A program made the position numbers and the translations under genes. Source: Paraconiothyrium sp. Pb-2020 (taxonomy: Eukaryota > Ascomycota > Dothideomycetes > Pleosporales > Didymosphaeriaceae). Taken from it: a stretch of DNA of 64,000 nucleotides. The number at the start of each line of letters is the position of its first letter. Position 1 is the stretch's first letter. Below, piece after piece: positions 10,177 through 21,437 of this stretch. The DNA is taken from assembly GCA_022419385.1 (NCBI GenBank), contig JAJUBI010000001.1, forward strand, positions 744,001 to 808,000, in the 5' to 3' direction. A model generated the notes under the pieces. It did no database searches. It saw nothing but the letters and a program-made list of their open reading frames with translations, and had not been told where the DNA came from.

Positions 10177-10825
10177 GAGGCGCTCAATCGCAGGATGTGA
10201 GCCTGCTGATGGCTAAGAATTTGTTCGGAAAGGCATGGAGATTCGGAACAAAAATTGACCATTCCTACTTCAGTTTAGTGTGCTGATCACGTCAGCACGT
10301 GCCCTCATCTACTTCAGGGCTCGAAACCTCTACAACAACCCCGTTGTAGCTCATTGCTTAAGTTTAAGCAGAAATCGTGATGTAGCGAATGTCGGGGGAC
10401 ATCCAGTTAAGAGATCAGTACACAACGAAAATTATACCCATGGCGGCCCATAGATTGTGAGATTGCGCAAGATACATGGTAATCGTGACACGGTTTGATC
10501 AGAATGTCTGGAGTTCACGCAATACTGACCAACTTGGCGGTCACGCATCCCGTTCAGCGAACAAGGATCTGGCACATCCTAAAGTCTAGAGCATTGGTCA
10601 GTTCAATGAACCCCACGCATCACTGTGAGTGCCCCACACACGTGTTGGTCGTCTCCGAAGTTGGAAGGATTGTCCGATAGCGGTGCCCATTCCGCGCTGA
10701 CGAAGTCCTACTAACCACATTTACCCGTTTCTCCGCGAGTCATCGAAACCGCCTTTATATAATGTCTCTGTTGCGCAAACCTGGGCTCTGTTGGTCGGCC
10801 ATTGTGCTTTGTATATACCATCAAG
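10177..10825. other. divergent intergenic region
   Basis: About 650 bp between the CYC2-like gene (minus) and the MFS gene (plus); it should carry both promoters. An open frame at 10495-10680 has no coding features. Confidence 0.45.
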
Positions 10826-12656
10826 ATGGCCGTTGAGGCGGCGAGTCCTGACGATGCGACCTCACAACCAACCAGAGACCCGAATGCGCGACCAGAATGC
10901 TTTCGTTCCACGGCACAGGAAGTGTTGTTCGTGATTTCTGTCACCATGGCTGTAGCTATGTCGGCATTCTTGTCCGGGGGTGTGACCGTCAGTTCGACAT
11001 TCGCAGGACGGGATTTGAACATGTCTAACGCCGAAATAACGTGGATGAACGCAGCAACCTCGTATGCACTTTTCATCGTTCGTATAATTCAACTTTCCCA
11101 TTGCTGACACAAACTAGTCTTTCTTCAGGATCCTTGCTCCTCTTCTTTGGCAGTGTCGCCGACCTGTTTGGGAGAAAAACCATGTTCATAGGCTCGATGT
11201 TCCTCTTTGCTGTGTTCTGTCTTGGTGCGCTTCGCTAAGACGGGATCACGCTGGACGTTTGTGTGGCATACTGGGCATTTCATTTTCAGTGCGTCTGCTG
11301 TGCCCTCTGCGCAAGGTATGCTGGGAACTATTTACGACAAGCCATCGCAGCGCAAGAACAAAGCGTTCGGGTGCTTCAGTGCAGGAAATCCTCTGGGCTT
11401 CGTTTTCGGTATCATCTTCTCCGGGCTTGCGACCGAGCTTTTCGGCTGGAGAGCTGCGTTCTGGCTACTGGCGATTGTGTATCTGATCATCAGCATACTC
11501 GCTGCAATCTTTGTGCCGAGCGATCATGCGAAGAAAGTTAATCTCAATCGGGAGACGCTTAAGCGGTTGGATCTGCCGGGAACTTTGACAACAATCCTGG
11601 GCATCGGCTTGTTCTGTGCAGCTCTGACGTAAGTGCGCGATTCTTCCGGTACCCGAACAGTACTAATCTCATGTAGTCTTGGTGGCGATGCACCTGACGG
11701 CTGGAAGACTCCTTACGTTCTGGTCTTTCTCATCCTCGGTGTGCTCCTAATCATTGCATTCATTCTCTGGGAAAACAGATACCCGTACGCCATGATTGAT
11801 ATGAGAATATGGAAAGACAGGGACTTTTCACTCGTAAGGTCCTCTCACCATACATATACCCCTGATTATTAACCACATTCTAGTTGCTCGCTATCGTAGC
11901 TTTGGGTTTCATTGGCTTCCCTGTCGTCACGTTCTGGCTGTCTCTCTGGTTCCAGAGGTATAAAGGGTACAATGCCCTCATGACTGGTGTGCATATGCTA
12001 CCCATGGCCGTTTGCGGTGTTCTGGTCAACGTTATTGGGGCACTCATCCAACATAAAGTGTCCAACAAGTTACTGATGGGCATCGGGGCTTTCGCATACG
12101 TCGTATCATTTATGCTCGTAGCTGTACAACGGTGGGGCGACTCGTATTGGGCTTTCTCCTTTCCGGGACTATGCCTGATAGTCGTAGGTGCCGACTTTCA
12201 GTTTGTGGTCACCAATGTAAGTACCTGCAAGAATCTTACATTTTCCTCTTGGGCTGACGATAGTAGATGTATGTCATGTCGTCGATGCCCCCAGAAAAAC
12301 AATCCATCGCAGGATCCCTGCTGCAAACGCTCACTCGCCTATCCCAAGCTGTTGGCTTCGGTGTTGCAACAGCCATCTTCGATGCTGTGCAGCAGAGCCC
12401 CTCTGCCTCTGGATACTACGCGAACGATCCTATAGAGCCGTATGTTTCGACGTTCTGGTTTGCGACAGGCATGGCTGCTTTGGGCGTTGTGTTGGTACCA
12501 TTCTTGACGATTGGTACCCAAGGACATCATGGGGATAAAGGACGGTTGGTGGAGCCAAGTAGCGAGGATGTATCATCGCCAATCCCCCCGACAGAGAAGC
12601 CGAACGAAAAAGTATCGACACGGGACAGCAAAGAGGTGCCAGTAGAAGTGCCTTGA
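10826..12656 (+). pseudogene. DHA2-type MFS drug/H+ antiporter, reading frame broken in the third exon-2 helix
   Basis: Multi-exon transporter gene: exons 10826-11061, 11118-11628, 11677-11833, 11884-12216 and 12267-12656. Typical marks are WMNAATSLSSGSLLLFFGS joined across intron 1, VADLFGRK (motif A region), SAQGMLGTIY, FGWRAAFWLLAIVYL and a hydrophilic tail. All splice sites look intact. Between 11225 and 11288, however, the family sequence hops through three frames: FCLGA, FAKTG, ITLDV, LCGILGIS, then SASAVPSAQG. This implies four indels (about -2, -1, -1, +5), and the first creates a stop at 11236. No intron with compatible phase removes the segment. In this sequence the gene is therefore disrupted, although the other 1.6 kb stays open. 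Family identity is secure; whether it is a young pseudogene or a local assembly fault cannot be decided here. Confidence 0.75.
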
Positions 12657-13280
12657 CGCCGAGAATGAAAATAGAGTCGACCCAGAAGGGGATTACATCA
12701 GTGCATGTGCCTCCTCAGGAGCTTTCGCGTCTACCCTTATTGACACCGTAGAATGGTCAACATTGTACCCGAACTTTTGACATGGTGTTGTAGCTACATG
12801 GATCGACCTTGCAGCTTGACTCGCAATACTCCCAAACTTCGGCAAACGCCCGTGAAATGCCACAATCCCAGCTCAGTCGAACGGCATTTGCCGCGTCAAC
12901 AACATAAAAGCACCTCTACACTTACCGTCTCCAGACTCCGCACACCGCCAGAACATTCCACGGACTCGAAGTCAAGGAAAGCATACCGGATCCTGCACGA
13001 ACCCGCCCGCCGAGCCCTCGGCAACGAGCGCGCACTAGCGGCGTAGCGATCTAACACAAAAGCAGGAAGGTGACAGCAACTTCCACCCAATCACATGCCC
13101 AACACCGGCACAGAAAACTCACGAGACCAGTCCCGAACGTTCACCCCGCAAATTTTGAAATTAGCACGCTAGCTTAAAGGTTCGGTGCAACCTCACCATG
13201 TCCCATTCCCCAGGTTCTCGATTTCCCTGCCCTGGATACCGGACCCCGACCCACCCGTCCTGAGGACCTCGTGAGAAAAG
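12657..13280. other. intergenic region between two transporter genes
   Basis: About 620 bp. Contains the 3' end of the DHA2 gene and the promoter of the sugar transporter gene. No further coding signal. Confidence 0.45.
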
Positions 13281-15000
13281 ATGGCTGAGAAGGAGATCCA
13301 ACCTGGGGATGTGCCCGTGGGTGGCGTGAACGAGCACCAAAAGAGCCATGACAAGGTGATCAACGATGCGCGGCTTGCGACGGAGAAAGAGCATGCGATG
13401 AGCTTGTGGCAGGGCATCAAGCTGTATCCGAAGGCTGTGGGGTGGTCGCTGCTCATTTCGACGTGTATTGCCATGGAAGGCTACGATGTCTGCCTTCTAT
13501 CAAACTTCTTCGGGTTTCCGCAATTCAAGAAAAAGTATGGTCATCAGCTCGCGGATGGAAGTTATGAGATCTCCGCACCGTGGCAGGCGGGTCTGCAGAA
13601 TGGTGTCACTTGTGGAGAGATCATTGGGTTGATGATTAATGGATATGTGAGCGAGAGATTCGGGTATAGGTATACGGTTATGGTCTGCTTGGCGCTTATT
13701 ATTGCGTTTACGTCCATATTTTTTACGGCGCAGACGGTGGAGCATTTGTTGGTCGGTGAGATTTTGTGCGGAATACCGTGGGGTGTCTTTCAGACATTGA
13801 CGATCACCTATGCGTCTGAAGTCTGCCCGGTCGCTCTTCGTGGCTACCGTGAGTGTTCCGCAAAATGAGGATTCAATTCGAGAAGCTAACAGCCTCGCAG
13901 TCACGACATATGTCAACTTCTGCTGGGGCCTGGGACAAGTGATCGGCATCGGTGTCATTCGATCAATGGTTAACCGCGATGACGAATGGTCCTACCGCAT
14001 CCCCTACGCTTTGCAGTGGATGTGGCCTGTTCCCCTCCTCATTGGAGTATGGCTTGCCCCAGAGTCGCCGTGGTGGCTTGTTCGCAGAGGCCGCATCGAC
14101 GATGCAAAGAAAGCCCTCCTCCGACTCACAAGCCTGGATCGTGAGACCGACTTCAACGCCGATGAAACAGTAGCTATGATGGTCCATACAACAGCCCTCG
14201 AAGAGAAGATCACCCAAGGCGCGACCTACCTGGACTGCTTCAAAGGCACCGATTTGCGCCGCACGGAAATCGTCTGTATGGCCTGGGCGATCCAGAACCT
14301 TAGCGGCAATGCCTTCTCCGGCTACTCCTCTTACTTCCTGCAACAAGCTGGTCTCCCACCGTCGACCTCGTACGACTTCGCAATGGGCCAGTACGGCATC
14401 AACATGGCCGGTGTCTTCGGCGCGTGGTGGTTAATGAAGATCGGGCTCGGGCGACGCACGTTGTACCTGGGTGGTCTATGTGGACTTTGCACGATGCTTT
14501 TTATCATGGGATTCCTTGGCCTGGTTCCTGAATCGCACCGCCAACAAGGCGCCATGGCCACCGGCTCCATTATGATTGTCTGGGCTATGTTCTACCAGCT
14601 CACTGTCGGCACAGTGTGCTATTCCCTCGTCGCCGAGCTCTCCACCCGCCGTTTGGCGATCAAAACTGTTGTCCTGGGACGCAACCTGTACAACATCGTT
14701 GCCATCATCACCAACGTGGTCACCCCGTACATGCTTAACCCTGAGTATTGGAACTGGCAGAATTTTACAGGATTCTTCTGGGCAGGGCTGTGCTTCTTCT
14801 GCATAATCTATACCTATTTCAGGTTGCCAGAGCCGAAGGGCAGGACGTTCGCCGAGCTGGATCTGCTATTTGAAAAGCAGGTCCCTGCAAGGAAATTTGC
14901 GAGCACGCATATTGATGTTTTCGAGGGGGAAGCCTTGGAGAACACGACCGTGTTCCACCAGTATGAGGAGAAGCAGAGGGCTGGGTCGATCGTGGGATAA
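13281..15000 (+). CDS. MFS sugar:H+ symporter, maltose/alpha-glucoside type
   Basis: Exons 13281-13848 and 13901-15000, joined across a 52-bp intron (GTGAGT...GCAG), encode 555 residues. It is a plasma-membrane 12-helix sugar porter. Family signatures are EGYDVCLLSNFFGFPQF (helix 1), YVSERFGYR (loop 2-3 motif), the PESPWWLVRRGR signature before the central loop, a central cytosolic domain with DCFKGTDLRRTE, and the C-terminal PEPKGRTFAELD motif. The preferred relatives are MAL-type/alpha-glucoside permeases. The start has a good context (aaagATGGCT). Substrate within the group is inference. It follows the broken DHA2 gene in the same direction, with no sign of shared regulation. Confidence 0.92.
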
Positions 15001-15523
15001 TTGGTCGTGGTCTGAAGATGAAAAATGCGAGTTGAAGTAGTTGGCAACTTCGTTGGCTTATAATGCCGCCAAGTAATATGTCCTGAATGCAGTGCATCAA
15101 TTTGACGTTGTGAATACATGCACAAGAGCCACGACGAGGGACCATAGAGTGCAAAGGAAGGAGGAGATGTAGAGCACTTCATTATCCGTACCAAAGGTCA
15201 TCCTAATACTGACCGTATCCGAGAGAAGTCTATTGTAGTTCCAAGCCCGAGGAATCAAAATGCTAGTTCATAACCTCATTTGCCAGTTGCGACACATCTT
15301 CCAACGCCGGCAATGCAGGGAATAGAAAGAAACATGGATACAAAGCAAAATGCCTTACAAGTCATAAGACGGGGGAGAATCATAGAGCTGGTACGATATG
15401 CAGCACAATTGAGAGAAGGTGGTAATGGAAGTTGTTTCGTAGTAATACAAAGATGACGACCCGAAAACCCTCGAATCTAGGTCTATCATCTGGGTGGCGA
15501 AAGGTGGAAGCGAATAGAGGGTT
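15001..15523. other. convergent intergenic region
   Basis: About 520 bp between convergent genes (sugar transporter and PFK-2). Both transcript ends should lie here. Nothing else seen. Confidence 0.45.
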
Positions 15524-17839
15524 TTATATTTCAATGGCGGGGGCATTTGCGCGTCGAAGCTTGTAATCGGGAAGGTGGTCGAAGTCATCTCTATCCGGAT
15601 TGTACCGCCAGGCCTTGAATTCCACGCCATAGGGCTTAGGCTCTAGCTGGTAGAGCATCCCAAGCGGACAATCAAGGTCTGCCACGTCTTCACGCTTCAA
15701 ACCCCGGAAGTAGGCTAGTAACACGCGAGCAACCGATCGATGGGTGACCAGTAGGCAGTGATCAGTCATACGCTCAAGCTCGACGATAACAGGGCGAATT
15801 CGATTGATGACATCGAGGTAGCCTTCGCCACCGGGACCAGGGTAGCGGTAGGAGATCTTGTCCGACCTACGGCGCTCGTACTCCTCCTTGTGCTTTGTTC
15901 GTATCTCTTCGTAGGTAAGCCCTTCCATATAACCGGCGTTCAGCTCGTCGAGCATGCGCATCTGCTTGACTTCATATTCCTCGTCACAGAAATACTGAGC
16001 TGATTGTACACTTCGCTTGAGCATACTACTCCACACACAGAAGTTCTTCAGCTCAGTATCGCTTCCGAAATAGGGATTAGGCGGTGTAAGATCTCCTGCT
16101 ACCGGAGGCCAATGTGTGTGCGCGATCTTGTCAGCGCGATGAATTTCCCATTCCTTCCGTTGCTTGTCGATGAAGCGTGTCATTGCCTTGGCGTACTTTT
16201 CTCCGTTGGGGCTCAGATCAGAGTCACCTCCGATCTTTCCGGCAACATTGTCCATCGATTCGCCATGTCGAGTGATCCAGATCATGCGCGGTGCCAAATT
16301 GAAATTGAGTAGATAATACACTGCTTGCCCTGCGAGAAACCCCTTGACTTGATGCGAGATCATTTTGCGACCTACGTCGATCATCTTGACATACGACATA
16401 TTGTGATCCTCTTCGTAATCGCCCAAGGGTACGTAGTTCTTCTCGTAAATAGCTACACGCTTCTTGAAATCGTCCAGCGCCGCGACCGGATCTTTGCCTT
16501 CATAGTCTGGACCAGATAGTTTTAGGCGCATGTTCGATTCGAGCAGATTTTTGTCCTGGCACACTGACTCAACAAAAAGCACGTTTAATTCATCTCCAGC
16601 TCTTTCACGAATTTTTTTCATAATTTGTTTTCGGCGTGGCAGTGTGCTGTTCGTAGCATCGAATATACCGACAGAGCCATTTCCTTTTACCACCCATTCA
16701 AGGAGCTCGTCCAGCGTTTCCATGGCGCATTGTTCACGGATTTGAGCTGCCTTCTTATTGGAAGGGTCGAAGAAGCTCGCAGACTGGTCCAGTGAATCGG
16801 CTTCATTTTCCTTGTTCTCCTCTCCTTCCACAGGCGTAGGTGCTTCTGGTCCTGGTGAGGATACCTCAACGCGCGGTGTCTTGGCCGGAGACGGGGTCTT
16901 TGGTGGAGGCAGTGTCTTTTCCTGCGAATCATCGTCTACTATAGCTGAATCGCTGCGTTCGCCGGCGGGACTCGGCAGGTTGAGTGGAGAGTATGAACCA
17001 CCCGAGGATTCCCCGCTGATCAGAATTTTAGCGGCTATCTGGGGCAGCGTATCTCCGTTCTCAACAGCCTGTCCAAGGCCGGAGGGAATTCTTTCGAGCC
17101 CCGCGGATGATACGCGCATGCCATGGCCGCTCGCGGCCACACGGCGCTTCTCACCAACGTTAAAAATTTTAGTGTCGTGCTGCAGCCAGTTCAAGTAGCG
17201 TGTCATTTTCTTCGTGATGTAGCTCTTGCCTCGCGCTGGGAGGCCAACCATGACAATGACGAGCTTCGATCCAACATCTCGCTGAGCAATCTTGCCGTCT
17301 GGGGAAACCTTCGACTTGGTCAAACCGGGGATGTCTAGCGTTGTAGGACGTATGCGTGGTGTCGAGGCAGCGGAGTTCATGCGCATGGCAGCGAGCCTGT
17401 TATCGTCAGTTGAGTGACACATACAAGCGATTACGCCAGGTGAAACAGACATTCGCGGGCTACCTGGTTGCGATGGCACGGGTGTGTCACTCAGAGCGGT
17501 ACCAACACCATCCTTAGAGAATGGTGCCAATGCCGGGCGCGGTCCATGATGGGCTTGTACGTACGGCAGGGGCTTCAGACTGCCCTCTTCGGCCGCATGT
17601 TTGGGTGGGGGAGGTTTGCCCTTGTCCGTGCTGGACAGCGTGGGCAGCGCAGATGCGGGACGCGGGGGTTCGCCGTCGAGATTCGCGTTTTCGAAATTCG
17701 AGAGCTTGCTCATGAGCACGTTTTTGGCGATGAGGGAACGCTGGCTGGTACAGTGCGGGGCCGAGTTTGTTGAAGTTGAGGGGTGGCGTTCTTGCGTATG
17801 AGGTGTACCTGCAGCGATGGTAATCGGTAGAGCAGCCAT
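15524..17839 (-). CDS. 6-phosphofructo-2-kinase/fructose-2,6-bisphosphatase
   Basis: Single exon, 771 residues. It makes and breaks fructose 2,6-bisphosphate, the cytosolic signal that switches glycolysis against gluconeogenesis. The first 185 or so residues are a disordered Pro/Ser-rich extension. The kinase domain starts at VIVMVGLPARGKSYITKK (Walker A). After FNVGEKRR there is a low-complexity insert of about 130 residues before ASFFDPSN, larger than in animal enzymes. The bisphosphatase half keeps ITRHGESMDNVAGKIGGD (phosphorylated His), the Glu in DELNAGYMEG and the second His in VTHRSVARVLLAY, so both activities look possible. An apparent 43-bp intron near 17400-17445 was rejected because it breaks the frame. 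Confidence 0.93.
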   Translation of the reverse strand: MAALPITIAAGTPHTQERHPSTSTNSAPHCTSQRSLIAKNVLMSKLSNFENANLDGEPPRPASALPTLSSTDKGKPPPPKHAAEEGSLKPLPYVQAHHGPRPALAPFSKDGVGTALSDTPVPSQPGSPRMSVSPGVIACMCHSTDDNRLAAMRMNSAASTPRIRPTTLDIPGLTKSKVSPDGKIAQRDVGSKLVIVMVGLPARGKSYITKKMTRYLNWLQHDTKIFNVGEKRRVAASGHGMRVSSAGLERIPSGLGQAVENGDTLPQIAAKILISGESSGGSYSPLNLPSPAGERSDSAIVDDDSQEKTLPPPKTPSPAKTPRVEVSSPGPEAPTPVEGEENKENEADSLDQSASFFDPSNKKAAQIREQCAMETLDELLEWVVKGNGSVGIFDATNSTLPRRKQIMKKIRERAGDELNVLFVESVCQDKNLLESNMRLKLSGPDYEGKDPVAALDDFKKRVAIYEKNYVPLGDYEEDHNMSYVKMIDVGRKMISHQVKGFLAGQAVYYLLNFNLAPRMIWITRHGESMDNVAGKIGGDSDLSPNGEKYAKAMTRFIDKQRKEWEIHRADKIAHTHWPPVAGDLTPPNPYFGSDTELKNFCVWSSMLKRSVQSAQYFCDEEYEVKQMRMLDELNAGYMEGLTYEEIRTKHKEEYERRRSDKISYRYPGPGGEGYLDVINRIRPVIVELERMTDHCLLVTHRSVARVLLAYFRGLKREDVADLDCPLGMLYQLEPKPYGVEFKAWRYNPDRDDFDHLPDYKLRRANAPAIEI

Positions 17840-18802
17840 GCTCGATGAGGCTCTGGGCTACTAGGAACGCCCAGACGGAGCTAGCCTAACCAGGTACGCC
17901 GACGCTGGCGGATGATCCGCGGAGGGCAAACGTATGTTCGCGTTAGGATGTCGAGGTGGTGGTGCTGAGTTATGTGAATGAAGCTCGTCGATTTGAGGTG
18001 TGCGGCGCGGTTCGCGTGTTCTTCTGTTGGAAGGAGCACGTCGCAGCTGCCGCGCTTCGGTGGACTATCAAGGGTGACGACGTGAAAAAAAGAATTTATG
18101 ACTCCGCTGGTCTACCACCCTTTGGCTTGCCCGTCTCAACAACCCACCGGAAGCCGGTACGGTCGGAATGCTCTTTATACACGCGTATACAGCCATGCCG
18201 CTGGGAATTATAAACTCTGTAGTCAGATGTGCGCTGCAGGTTGCAGCGTATGTGGGAATGGCTTCGCTGCGTCCATTCACCGCCTCAGACAATCTGCGCA
18301 CGCTTTAGCTTTATGGTTGCCCAGACAGGGCCCCAATGGTGTATGGTGTAAGCCCTCAATGAACCTAATCGCAGAGCATATACACGATTCAACGTGCGCT
18401 CACACATTCAGGACAATCGTCGATCGTCGACCAAACTCCCCTTCACACCGCCGCAACGCATTTCTCGCTCGGACTCCCAATTCAGCGATCCTTATGACGC
18501 GCTACCCCTATCGTCAGAATTACAGAGGTATTACGCCCAAGTCCTTGGCGCAATCTGTGTCGAGGCCACGTCCACATACCCGCCTTGTCATAGACAGTCT
18601 CGGCATGAAGTAGATGGCGGTCCGCAGTGTCGGTTTCCTGGGAAAACCGGCAGGTGAGTTGAAGAAGAGACCAGGAGGGAGAAGAGACCAGGATGGCCGT
18701 TTCTCTCTCCTAGGAGCCACTGCATGCGGATTCTCATCCCCGTGGGAGGCTCCGAAGGGAGTCGCCTAGTAGATAGCTCTGGCCATCACATGTACTTCCA
18801 AA
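17840..18802. other. intergenic region upstream of PFK-2
   Basis: About 960 bp, the likely PFK-2 promoter and the 3' end of the DUF202 gene. Open frames on both strands overlap each other and carry no recognisable sequence. Confidence 0.45.
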
Positions 18803-19512
18803 TCAGGTATCAAGCCTCAACGTGAGGACAAGCAGGCAGATGTATGCTGCCATGCTGAGTGCAGTCAAGACTGACACGACATTGCCGCTCGTCCTGAACT
18901 TCTTGCGATGTAAGCCATCTTCGCCTATTTCAGAGAAGAATTGTTTGTTTCCTGTGCGCTGTCAGTACTGGTGTTGGCGGTCTGGTGACCGTCTTCTTAC
19001 CTTGTTGGCGTCGGAACAGGCTCGTGAACAGTATGCCAGCGCCGTACACTGCAAACAAGGCACCTATAGAGTAGAATTCGGCCGTGAAGATCTTAAGCAC
19101 AATAAGTGCGAAGGAGAACTGGCCAAGGGCGGTACGGATGTAGGCTCCTTCGAAGGTCCTTTGGGCTGCACGAATCTCGACCAGTTCAGGCCCGGACAGC
19201 ACTACAGAGCGAGCTCGATGCAAGCGGAGATGGTACCTGTCTGCTGCATGGCGTCCCTGCGGCATGTTTAGTAACGTACGCTTAGCTAACATACTGGTGG
19301 TCCCGTACTTCGAACATGCTTGGTAGATTGGTACACGTAGACGTATTAAGCCCACGGTACGTATTCACAAACAGATTCTCTGCCTTTGCGTCGTGGGAGG
19401 CAATGCGTAGGCCTCGGAAAGGTATGGTACGTGCAGGATCGGGAGGAAGCGCGGGGTATGTGAATCTGGGGTGCTTGGTGGTGTGATGAACGAGCTGTGG
19501 AGACGTGCACAT
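18803..19512 (-). CDS. DUF202-domain membrane protein
   Basis: Four exons on the minus strand: 19512-19295, 19256-19237, 19201-19001 and 18951-18803, giving 195 residues. The second exon is only 20 bases. Splice phases agree throughout, with GT-AG ends and a good ACTAAAC branch site in intron 1. The N-terminal 70 residues include HHTTKHPRFTYPALPPD and FRGLRIASHDAKAENLF. The DUF202 core reads EIRAAQRTFEGAYIRTALGQ and runs into two membrane helices (about residues 103-118 and 124-139). A third helix near the C-terminus (SVLTALSMAAYICLLVLTL) is recovered only by splicing. DUF202 proteins are three-helix membrane proteins such as yeast Vtc1 and YidH-like proteins. Organelle and role are not shown. 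Confidence 0.8.
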
Positions 19513-19863
19513 TGTTGGTCGGAAATATCGCCGGTCGCGCTTTCCCGCAAATGCCGTCTTGCGTTCACCGTCTCATCGCTGCCCCCACGACAAAGCGCAT
19601 GGCAAATCGCTGCACTTGCAAACCAATGAGTTCAGTTTAACTCAGCTGAATTGTCCTCGTATTGTCACTGCTCGCGAACCCATGCCACTTCCTCATTCTC
19701 GTTGTCCCTGGCCCGGGCGCAAGCTATGTTTCCGGAGCTCCCCCCACCCCTCTCCCCTTCGTTGGGTTACTTCCCACATGAACCCAGCAAACCCCTCACT
19801 TGACTCCGTGCCAAATAAAACTGCTTTCCCCATTTGTATCTCGTCTTTCATCTCAGCATTCTT
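19513..19863. other. divergent promoter region
   Basis: About 350 bp separating the DUF202 gene (minus) and RNase H1 (plus); it must carry both promoters. A plus-strand open frame runs through it but lacks an ATG in a coding context. Confidence 0.5.
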
Positions 19864-21437
19864 ATGCGAGCTGCCATCAAGCGGATTGCTGCTCACCAAC
19901 AGCTCTTCTACGTTGCTTTACGAGAGGCGCGCTGGTATGTTAATTTCACCTTCACCCGCAAGGGCTCTGCAAGTCTACCTCCTTCAGCATCAAACTGATC
20001 TTACTAGGTTGACAAACTCTCGCGATTGCTGCCGCCGCCACGTTTATTATTCCACAAAAACGCACGTTCGATCTCGCACTTACCTACACATCGCGCAAGA
20101 CCGTAGCTATTCCCAAGGGACTCGTCCAATTGACGAAATCACATTTCCCGACGACGCAGAAGAGATTGAAGATACAATGGCAGGTGGTTCGTCGGCTTCG
20201 TCGGGCTCGAAGCGCAAGAGAACAGCACCGGCCTTCTATGCTGTCAAAGTTGGGTTCCAACCAGGAATATATCAGAGCTGGGACGATGCGAAGCAGCAAA
20301 CCTCAGGGTTTAAGAATCCTGTATTCAAGAAGTTTTCAATGCTCACCGAAGCGGAGGATTTCATGAAAGGGGAGAGTGTTAGCGTCCCAAAGCCTGGGAA
20401 AACGAAATATTACGGAGTGCAGGTCGGTCACACACCTGGGGTGTATATGGATTGGCCTGCGGTCTTGGAGCAAGTAACAGGATTCAAGGGCGCTAAACAA
20501 AAGCGATTCGAGACGCTGGAGGAAGCACAAGCTTTCGTGAACGAAGCACAACAGGGAGGCGTATCCTCACACACCACTAATACCCCAATCAGTCTCAATG
20601 GCCATCTCGACTCAACAACATCGTCCGTAGCCGAATCGCGAAAGAGTACGAAGAAGCAAAACAAAAATGACGGCTCAGCGTTGGCAACGGCGACAAATGG
20701 CGAGTATGAACCAGGTACAGGCCCTCTGCCACCCGATTCAGAAGACGGTTTCGACAGGAGAATCAAGCATGGGCGCCCAGGCGGCCCTGAAGTGGAATGG
20801 AAGACACAGGAGGAGCTCAACCTGCGGAAATTGCAGCCTACCGGAGACTTCGACGGTATCCTTGACATATACACCGATGGCGCTTCCAAGGGAAACGGCC
20901 AGCTCGGTGCATACGCCGGCTTTGGGATTTGGTTTGGACCCAACGACCCAAGGTCAGTTCTGTCCTACTTCAATTGCAAAGCCTCGCTCATCATCTCATA
21001 GAAACGACCACGGTCCCCTCCCAGGCGAAAGACAAACCAACCAACGCGCCGAGCTCACCGCCATAGCCCGCGCCATCGATATCGCCCCCATCGACCGCGA
21101 AGCACGCATCTACACCGACTCCCACTACTCCATGAAGTGCCTGACCGACTGGTTCCAGAATTGGGAAGCAAAAGGCTGGAAGAACTCGGCAGGCAGACCC
21201 GTGGAGAATCGAGATCTAATCGAGCCTATACTCACGCGGATACGGGAACGGGAGATGGCGAAAGCGAAGACGCACATTGTGTGGGTCAAGGCGCATAATG
21301 GGACTGCTGGGAATGAAGCGGCGGATAGGTTGGCGAATGAGGGGGCGGAGGAGAAGAGGCAGGAGGTGGAGATGGAAAAGATGGCTGAGGCGAAGGCGAA
21401 GAAGGAGAGGGAGGAAGAGGAGGGAGATGAGTATTGA
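19864..21437 (+). CDS. RNH1: ribonuclease H1 with two hybrid-binding domains and a probable mitochondrial leader
   Basis: Degrades the RNA strand of RNA-DNA hybrids. Exons 19864-19934, 20008-20952 and 21002-21437 encode 483 residues. Two N-terminal hybrid-binding domains start FYAVKVGFQPGIYQSWDDA and YYGVQVGHTPGVYMDWPAV. After a linker comes the type 1 RNase H domain: IYTDGASKGNG (first Asp), NQRAELTAI (Glu), YTDSHYS (second Asp) and HNGTAGNEAAD (last Asp). A long basic/acidic tail ends the protein. The first AUG has a weak context and opens an Arg-rich, acid-free leader of 20 or so residues (MRAAIKRIAAHQQLFYVALR). An internal AUG at 20177 (acaATGGCA) has a strong context, and no AUG lies between in the spliced message. 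Leaky scanning could therefore give mitochondrial and nuclear forms. The catalytic call is secure; the leader is well supported by splice phase. Confidence 0.9.

Noticed and set aside
17400..17445. Short intron in the PFK-2 gene
   Set aside because: A donor-like GTAATC and a CTGAC...ACAG acceptor exist, but the 43-bp removal breaks the frame, and every donor tried gives the wrong phase. The unspliced frame is continuous.
19505..19863. N-terminal extension of RNase H1 along the unspliced open frame
   Set aside because: The continuous frame from 19505 starts at the promoter side of the divergent DUF202 gene and lacks coding character. A spliced start at 19864 explains the leader better.
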